From the NCBI GenBank assembly GCA_023429375.1, contig JAEYVY010000007.1:496001-560000 (forward strand): a DNA stretch of 64,000 nt, given 5' to 3'. The position numbers and the translations under genes were made by a program. This DNA is from Bacteroidota bacterium (GTDB lineage Bacteria; Bacteroidota; Bacteroidia; Bacteroidales; Tannerellaceae). The notes under the pieces are model-generated. The model was not told the origin of the DNA and ran no database searches. It saw nothing but the letters and a program-made list of their open reading frames with translations. Shown piece after piece: positions 59,185-64,000 of this stretch (positions are counted from its first letter, which is position 1; every line of letters begins with the position of its first letter).

Positions 59185-60702
59185 ATGAATCAGAGAAAAG
59201 TCAGAGTTCGTTTTGCACCGAGTCCAACAGGTGCATTGCATATAGGCGGTGTTCGTACGGCATTATACAATTATCTGTTTGCCAAGCAACATGGAGGTGA
59301 TATGATTCTCCGTATCGAGGATACGGATTCGCAGCGTTTTGTACCCGGTGCGGAAGAATATATTATAGAATCTTTGACTTGGTTAGGTCTTAAATTTGAC
59401 GAAGGCGTTGGATTCGGTGGAAATTACGGCCCGTATCGTCAAAGTGAACGTAGAGAGATCTACAAAAAATATGTCGATCAGTTACTTAGTGAGGATAAGG
59501 CATATATCGCATTCGATACGCCTGAAGAGTTAGAGGCTAAGAGACAGGAGATTGCAAATTTCCAATACGATGCGTCAACACGTTTGCAAATGCGCAACAG
59601 CTTAACTCTTTCAAAAGAAGAGGTAGATGCGTTGATAAGCGCAGGCAACCAATATGTGGTTCGTATAAAGATTGAGCCAAACGAAAATGTAGTTGTCAAT
59701 GACTTGATTCGTGGAGAAGTGGTGATTAACTCTTCTGTTTTAGACGATAAAGTACTATATAAATCTGCCGATCAACTGCCAACTTATCATTTGGCCAATA
59801 TCGTAGACGATCATCTGATGGAGGTTACCCACGTTATTCGTGGAGAAGAATGGCTACCAAGCGCACCTTTACATGTGCTTCTATATCGTAGCTTTGGCTG
59901 GGAAAGTACAATGCCGGCATTTGCTCATTTGCCGCTGTTATTAAAGCCGGAAGGAAACGGAAAACTAAGCAAACGCGATGGCGACCGATTGGGATTCCCT
60001 GTATTCCCATTAGAATGGAAAGATCCGAAGTCAGGCGAAATATCTTCAGGCTACCGTGAAAGTGGTTATTATCCTGAGGCAGTGGTAAACTTCTTGGCAT
60101 TGTTGGGATGGAACCCGGGAGACGATCAGGAACTCATGTCGATGGACGAGTTGATTCAAAAGTTTGATTTGAATCACTGCAGCCGTAGTGGTGCTAAATT
60201 CGATTATGAAAAAGGAAAATGGTTCAACCATCAGTATATGCTGAAGAAAGACAATGCCGAAGTAGCGGCTCAGTTCATGCCTATCTTAGAGAGTAAAGGT
60301 GTGAAGGCCGACTTAGCCTACGTAGAAAAGGTAGTTGGTTTGACGAAAGAGCGTGTTTCCTTCGTGAAAGAACTTTGGGACCAAACCTCATTCTTCTTTG
60401 TTGCTCCGGAATCGTATGATGAAAAGACTGTGAAGAAACGTTGGAAGGAAGACTCTTCAGCCCAGTTAAGCGAGCTGATTGAAGTGCTTAACAATCGCAA
60501 TCCTTTTGATGTGGAAGGCACAGAAACAGAAGTGAAAGCTTGGATAGAGCAAAAAGGATACCATTTAGGCAATATCATGAATGCTACACGTTTAGCGTTG
60601 GTTGGAGAAGCTAAGGGTCCTCATATTTTTAATATTACGGAAGCATTAGGAAAAGAAGAAACGGTTGCTCGTTTGCGTCGTGCTATTGATGTGTTGAAGT
60701 AA
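59185..60702 (+). CDS. gltX: Glutamate--tRNA ligase
   Basis: Charges tRNA-Glu with glutamate. From ATG 59185 the 505-residue protein has the class I HIGH motif as PSPTGALHIGGVRTALYNYLFA and the KMSKS motif as GKLSKRDGDRLG. ILRIEDTDSQR, THVIRGEEWLPSAPLHVLLY and VNFLALLGWNPG are family blocks; the C-terminal domain is anticodon-binding. Length and motifs fit a discriminating bacterial GluRS. The upstream extension in frame (from 59098) is excluded by the promoter. It is followed after 11 bases by waaA. Confidence 0.96.
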   Translation: MNQRKVRVRFAPSPTGALHIGGVRTALYNYLFAKQHGGDMILRIEDTDSQRFVPGAEEYIIESLTWLGLKFDEGVGFGGNYGPYRQSERREIYKKYVDQLLSEDKAYIAFDTPEELEAKRQEIANFQYDASTRLQMRNSLTLSKEEVDALISAGNQYVVRIKIEPNENVVVNDLIRGEVVINSSVLDDKVLYKSADQLPTYHLANIVDDHLMEVTHVIRGEEWLPSAPLHVLLYRSFGWESTMPAFAHLPLLLKPEGNGKLSKRDGDRLGFPVFPLEWKDPKSGEISSGYRESGYYPEAVVNFLALLGWNPGDDQELMSMDELIQKFDLNHCSRSGAKFDYEKGKWFNHQYMLKKDNAEVAAQFMPILESKGVKADLAYVEKVVGLTKERVSFVKELWDQTSFFFVAPESYDEKTVKKRWKEDSSAQLSELIEVLNNRNPFDVEGTETEVKAWIEQKGYHLGNIMNATRLALVGEAKGPHIFNITEALGKEETVARLRRAIDVLK

Positions 60703-60713
60703 AAGAGATCATA

Positions 60714-61952
60714 ATGATATATAGTTTGATTATTCACCTGTATGCTTTTGTCGTAGAGTTGATTGCTCCATTCCACAAGAAGGCTCGTTTGATACGTCTG
60801 GGACAATGGAAAACGAATTCCATCTTGCGAAATAAAATCGACCGGAATGCAAAATATATATGGTTTCATGCTGCCTCTTTAGGTGAGTTTGAACAAGGCA
60901 GGCCACTTATAGAGAAGATCAAAACAGAGCATCCGGACTATAAAATACTCCTTACCTTCTTTTCGCCTTCAGGTTATGAAGTGCGCAAGAATTATGACGG
61001 AGCTGATGTGATTTGCTATTTGCCGTTCGATACCCCTTATCGGGTTCATAAATTTCTGAATCTGGCAAATCCGGCTATTGCTATCTTTATTAAGTATGAG
61101 TTTTGGGCTAATTATCTGAAGGAACTCAAACGTAGAGATATTCCTGTTTACATCATATCTGCTATTTTCAGACCGCAACAGGTGTTTTTTAAATGGTATG
61201 CAAGTTCGTATCGTAAGATATTGACCTGTTTTGACCGTCTTTTTGTGCAAGATGAATATTCGCGTGACTTGTTGGCCACCTATGGTATAACCAATGTGAC
61301 AGTTGCCGGTGATACACGCTTTGACCGGGTGTTGGATGTTCAACGGAAATCACGAAAAATTGAGGTGATACAAAACTTTATCAATCATCCGGAAGGAGAG
61401 AAGCAGACTGTCTTGGTGGCCGGAAGTTCTTGGCCGCAAGACGAAGAACTGTTTGTCGAATATTTCAATGAACATCCGGAATTAAAGTTGATTATAGCCC
61501 CACACGAAATACATAAGGAGCATCTGTTGGGGATTTCGGCTTTGTTGAAACGAAAATCTATTCGCCTTTCTGAAGCAACTTCAGGTGAAAGCCTTGCAGG
61601 GGTAGACTGTATCATTGTAGATAGCTTCGGCCTTCTTTCGTCTATTTATCGTTACGGTGATATTGCCTATATCGGTGGAGGATTTGGTGCCGGCATCCAT
61701 AATATCTTAGAAGCAGCTGTCTATGGTATCCCGGTAATCTTTGGCCCTAAATTCCAAAAATTTAAAGAAGCAAGAGATCTATTGGCCCTTGGTGGCGCAT
61801 TTACCATTTCGGATAAAGATAGTTTTGACAGCCGCATGAACGACCTGCTTTCCTATCCGGAACTGAGAATAGAAGCTGGAAAACTAGCCGGTGAATTTGT
61901 GTCCGGACATGCAGGAGTGACAGAACGAATACTTAATGAAATACCTTTGTAA
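60714..61952 (+). CDS. waaA: 3-deoxy-D-manno-octulosonic acid (Kdo) transferase
   Basis: Adds Kdo to lipid A at the inner membrane. The 412-residue GT30 protein starts with a membrane-anchoring helix (MIYSLIIHLYAFVVELIAPF), has WFHAASLGEFEQGRPLIEKI (acceptor region with the catalytic Glu in LGEFEQG), IFIKYEFWANYLKEL, VAGDTRFDRV and the C-terminal nucleotide-sugar domain YIGGGFGAGIHNILEAAVYGIPVIFGP. All the motifs are intact. It lies 11 bases after gltX, a linkage without clear functional logic but frequent in Bacteroidales. Confidence 0.95.
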   Translation: MIYSLIIHLYAFVVELIAPFHKKARLIRLGQWKTNSILRNKIDRNAKYIWFHAASLGEFEQGRPLIEKIKTEHPDYKILLTFFSPSGYEVRKNYDGADVICYLPFDTPYRVHKFLNLANPAIAIFIKYEFWANYLKELKRRDIPVYIISAIFRPQQVFFKWYASSYRKILTCFDRLFVQDEYSRDLLATYGITNVTVAGDTRFDRVLDVQRKSRKIEVIQNFINHPEGEKQTVLVAGSSWPQDEELFVEYFNEHPELKLIIAPHEIHKEHLLGISALLKRKSIRLSEATSGESLAGVDCIIVDSFGLLSSIYRYGDIAYIGGGFGAGIHNILEAAVYGIPVIFGPKFQKFKEARDLLALGGAFTISDKDSFDSRMNDLLSYPELRIEAGKLAGEFVSGHAGVTERILNEIPL

Positions 61953-62005
61953 GCAAGGGGACTGACAAAATTAAGAACTATTTATAGACTCAAAAGATAC
62001 AGAAT

Positions 62006-62041
62006 AAAAGCCTCACCCAAATAATCTTGGGTGAGGCTTTT
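62006..62041. terminator. Bidirectional terminator between waaA and the M81-family gene
   Basis: A 15-bp perfect inverted repeat (AAAAGCCTCACCCAA / TTGGGTGAGGCTTTT) with a six-base loop, A-rich on one side and T-rich on the other, between two convergent genes. Confidence 0.9.
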
Positions 62042-62062
62042 GTCTTATAATGGTTGTTCTGC

Positions 62063-63637
62063 TTATCTACCGTAAAGATGTTTTGCAGAAGGAACAAAAA
62101 TCACATTAAGTTCAGGCTCCGGCATATTGTCTTTGTCGATAGGATACATGGGGCGGATAATATTCTTATACGGTACGCTTTTGAAATCTTGGTCAACACC
62201 ACCACGAGTGAGTGCCATTACCCAATCAGCCTTCATGTTATACCATTGGTTTACTAAATAGCCTTGCTTTGGCATAACAATATCCATCTTACGCGGATCG
62301 ACTCCCGTATTTTCCAGAGGAGGTGTTGGTGAAGAAGTACCTACAACGACGTATACACTACCTGTTTTTATTATAGCAATATTGCTGTTTCTTCTGGCAT
62401 TAGCTGTTTGGTTTGAAGCAGGCGAATTGTCATCCGGTTCGGGGCTTACATAAACAACCGTTCCGGAAAGCCAAATAGGAGGTTCGTATGCATTGTCGGT
62501 CATGGCGCCTACATACGCTTCAGCATGACCTCCTACACCCACTTTGCGTGCCTCTTTCACCATCTCGTCTCCCGGTATAGAGCAATAGAGCAACGTCTTT
62601 CCATTGGGTGACTGAAACTCCGGACGTTTTAAAACGCGTGCCAATGTCCAGGTTACCTCACCCGAACCTCCTCCGCCAGGGTTGTCACCCATGTCACTGA
62701 TAAAGAAAGGCTTTTTGTCGCTGGCTATCGCTAAATCAAGACATTTGTCAAGCGTATAGCCGGGAGCTTCAAGCGAGAACTGCTCACGTACATCCCAGAA
62801 TTTCTGTGCAAGCTTTTTTGCTCCTGCACCCACTTGCTCTTTATCGTCACCATATACCAGTACAGCACCTTGGTTACGAGGATTATCTCCCCACACATAG
62901 CCAATCCAAATACCCGCGTCCACTACACCAGGCATAGCTTCCACTTCAGGAACCATTGCGTAGAGAGATTTGGCAGGTTCAACGCGTGTGCTTGACCATT
63001 CTCCGGAAACAAGAACAGGGACAGATACCCATGCCTTATAAGCCGGACGTCCTTTTCCGGAACTAAGCCGTTCAAGCAGATTAACAACACCACGACGATG
63101 AGATTCACGACTATCCTCATGAGGAGCTTTACGATAAGTGGTAATCAAATCAGAATAGAGAACAACCTTCAGTGAGAGATTGCCGTGTAGGTCCATCGTA
63201 GTTGTTGCAAGGATGTCGTTTCCGATAACCTGGCGTATTCGTTCCATAAATTCACCTTCAGGGTCTTCCACGCCATCTACACTACATGCACCATGCATAT
63301 AAAACCAAAAAGCATCGTAAGGCATATTCTCCTTTATCTTCTCTATGGTTTTGTCAACAAATTCATAATAGGATTCACGAGTAACGGGCCCACGACCACT
63401 TCCTCGTCCCATTAGTGCCGGTAGCCACGTGGCAGCCTGTCCCATGGCCGAATCAGGGCTTAGATAGTCGGGCAATGCAATCTCATGTCCGACTATTGCT
63501 TGTCGGTTAGGCATAAAAACACTGTTTTCAATCATGATACCGGCAATGCCTATGCGGGGCTTTTGTTGAGCCGCAATTTGGCTGGTAAACGATAAAATCA
63601 ACAGATAAAAAAGTGAGAATAAAAGTTTTTTCTTCAT
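62063..63637 (-). CDS. Exported M81-family (MlrC-like) protein
   Basis: A 524-residue protein with a signal peptide (MKKKLLFSLFYLLILSFTSQIAAQ). Conserved M81/MlrC motifs: RIGIAGIMIENSVFMP, DAFWFYMHGACSVDGVEDPEGEFMERIR (His-Gly-Ala), ATTMDLHGNLS, YRKAPHEDSRESHRRG, and FISDMGDNPGGGGSGEVT (Asp-Asn-Pro-Gly-Gly-Gly). The DUF1485-type C-terminal domain follows. The family includes microcystin-cleaving MlrC, but most members have unknown substrates. Export in this protein is unusual for the family, which is often cytoplasmic. It has a strong promoter (TTTG-N20-TATATTTG) upstream. Confidence 0.88.
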   Translation of the reverse strand: MKKKLLFSLFYLLILSFTSQIAAQQKPRIGIAGIMIENSVFMPNRQAIVGHEIALPDYLSPDSAMGQAATWLPALMGRGSGRGPVTRESYYEFVDKTIEKIKENMPYDAFWFYMHGACSVDGVEDPEGEFMERIRQVIGNDILATTTMDLHGNLSLKVVLYSDLITTYRKAPHEDSRESHRRGVVNLLERLSSGKGRPAYKAWVSVPVLVSGEWSSTRVEPAKSLYAMVPEVEAMPGVVDAGIWIGYVWGDNPRNQGAVLVYGDDKEQVGAGAKKLAQKFWDVREQFSLEAPGYTLDKCLDLAIASDKKPFFISDMGDNPGGGGSGEVTWTLARVLKRPEFQSPNGKTLLYCSIPGDEMVKEARKVGVGGHAEAYVGAMTDNAYEPPIWLSGTVVYVSPEPDDNSPASNQTANARRNSNIAIIKTGSVYVVVGTSSPTPPLENTGVDPRKMDIVMPKQGYLVNQWYNMKADWVMALTRGGVDQDFKSVPYKNIIRPMYPIDKDNMPEPELNVIFVPSAKHLYGR

Positions 63638-63714
63638 GATACGTTCGGGATTTATTATCCGTTTCCGGACGTTTATATTGGATTTACATTATGGTTTTAC
63701 TTCCTGTGTACAGA

Positions 63715-63746
63715 CAAATATATTTTATTTTATTAGGATGCCCAAA
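63715..63746 (-). promoter_or_regulatory. Promoter of the M81-family gene
   Basis: On the minus strand TTTG (63743-63746), a 20-base spacer and TATATTTG (63715-63722) form a complete Bacteroides-type promoter, about 78 bases before the ATG. Confidence 0.75.
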
Positions 63747-63818
63747 AAAGCTTGTATAGAACTGTATGTTTAACCATCTCATTATATCAATTATCTGATA
63801 AGCAATTTCTATTATTAA

Positions 63819-63849
63819 TTTGTTCCCGAGGAAAATATTTATACCTTTG
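63819..63849 (+). promoter_or_regulatory. Promoter of the right-edge lipoprotein gene
   Basis: TTTG at 63819-63822, a 19-base spacer and TACCTTTG at 63842-63849 make a complete promoter. Transcription should start near 63856, before the ATG at 63898. Confidence 0.75.
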
Positions 63850-63897
63850 CGACGTATACAAATGAACGTTCAGTTATTAAAGATTAAGTACAGAATA

Positions 63898-64000
63898 ATG
63901 AAACAATTAAATTATGGCTTGCTTTTCTTTTTGTTTCTGTTTGTGTCTTGCAATATGCAAGCAAAAGAATCAAAAGAATCAAAGCAAACTGGAAATGAGG
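63898..64000 (+). CDS. Lipoprotein, N-terminal part only
   Basis: The first 34 residues read MKQLNYGLLFFLFLFVSCNM followed by QAKESKESKQTGNE, a lipoprotein leader with Cys near residue 18 and a Lys/Glu-rich linker. The rest lies outside the window, so no function can be given. An in-frame ATG at 63862 exists, but the promoter would leave only about six bases before it, so 63898 is preferred. Confidence 0.6.
   Translation, partial: MKQLNYGLLFFLFLFVSCNMQAKESKESKQTGNE

Overview
The window is chromosomal DNA of a gut-type Bacteroidota, most likely a Bacteroides or a close Bacteroidales relative. The evidence is a SusC/SusD pair, a hybrid two-component system (HTCS), many Bacteroidales-type lipoproteins (a Cys soon after a short hydrophobic start) and promoters that repeatedly match the Bacteroides form TTTG-N19/20-TAnnTTTG. 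Typical Bacteroidales gene orders are also present (uppS-bamA-ompH-ompH-murI; gnd-zwf-pgl). No prophage, CRISPR array or intact insertion sequence is visible; the only mobile-element trace is a transposase fragment near a tRNA-Lys gene.

Layout. 1-5446 (minus strand): end of a polysaccharide-utilization-type locus with SusC, SusD and a lipoprotein that runs off the left edge. The SusC signal peptide is separated from its gene by a frameshift at a run of eight A. 5.8-8.0 kb (minus): RNase G, a 29-residue basic ribosome-type protein and an HU protein. 8.1-14.1 kb: ABC-F ATPase, a DUF3943-type membrane protein, a TRIC-like channel, asparaginase, an MBL hydrolase and tRNA-Lys(CUU). 14.1-20.1 kb is the least ordered part: transposase remnant, small lipoproteins, an MG2/plug protein, a truncated ClbS/DfsB gene joined to an acetyltransferase, an orphan nucleotidyltransferase-fold protein and a structured repeat. 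20.3-26.2 kb: a dicarboxylate/amino-acid symporter, an SDR enzyme and a four-gene operon (phenylacetate-CoA ligase, ACT protein, 45-residue symporter partner, sodium:solute symporter). 26.4-37.6 kb: HTCS, HTH protein, prmA, a sigma-54 activator, two acetyltransferase-like proteins and an SLC13 permease. 37.7-41.4 kb: the oxidative pentose phosphate operon. 41.7-49.3 kb: a PhoR/PhoB-like two-component system followed by cell-wall genes (NamZ-type muramidase, M23 peptidase, D-Ala-D-Ala dipeptidase, glutamate racemase). 49.4-54.8 kb: outer-membrane assembly (two Skp/OmpH, BamA, UppS, a DUF6089-type protein). 54.8-64 kb: a DUF6242-type lipoprotein, LMW phosphatase, PgpH-like HD hydrolase, gltX, waaA, a secreted M81-family protein and the start of a lipoprotein.

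Most of the window is ordinary core genome. The less ordinary signals are non-coding or lesions. (1) A poly-A frameshift in the susC signal peptide. (2) Two related minus-strand small-RNA-like units, each with a promoter box and a terminator-like hairpin, on either side of the SDR gene. (3) A structured repeat of about 180 bp present twice with nearly constant internal spacing. (4) A transposase fragment flanked by two related hairpins next to tRNA-Lys. (5) A Gly/Tyr-rich tandem repeat inside bamA. I do not see a complete, clearly undescribed multi-gene system. All assignments were made by reading sequence, without database searches.
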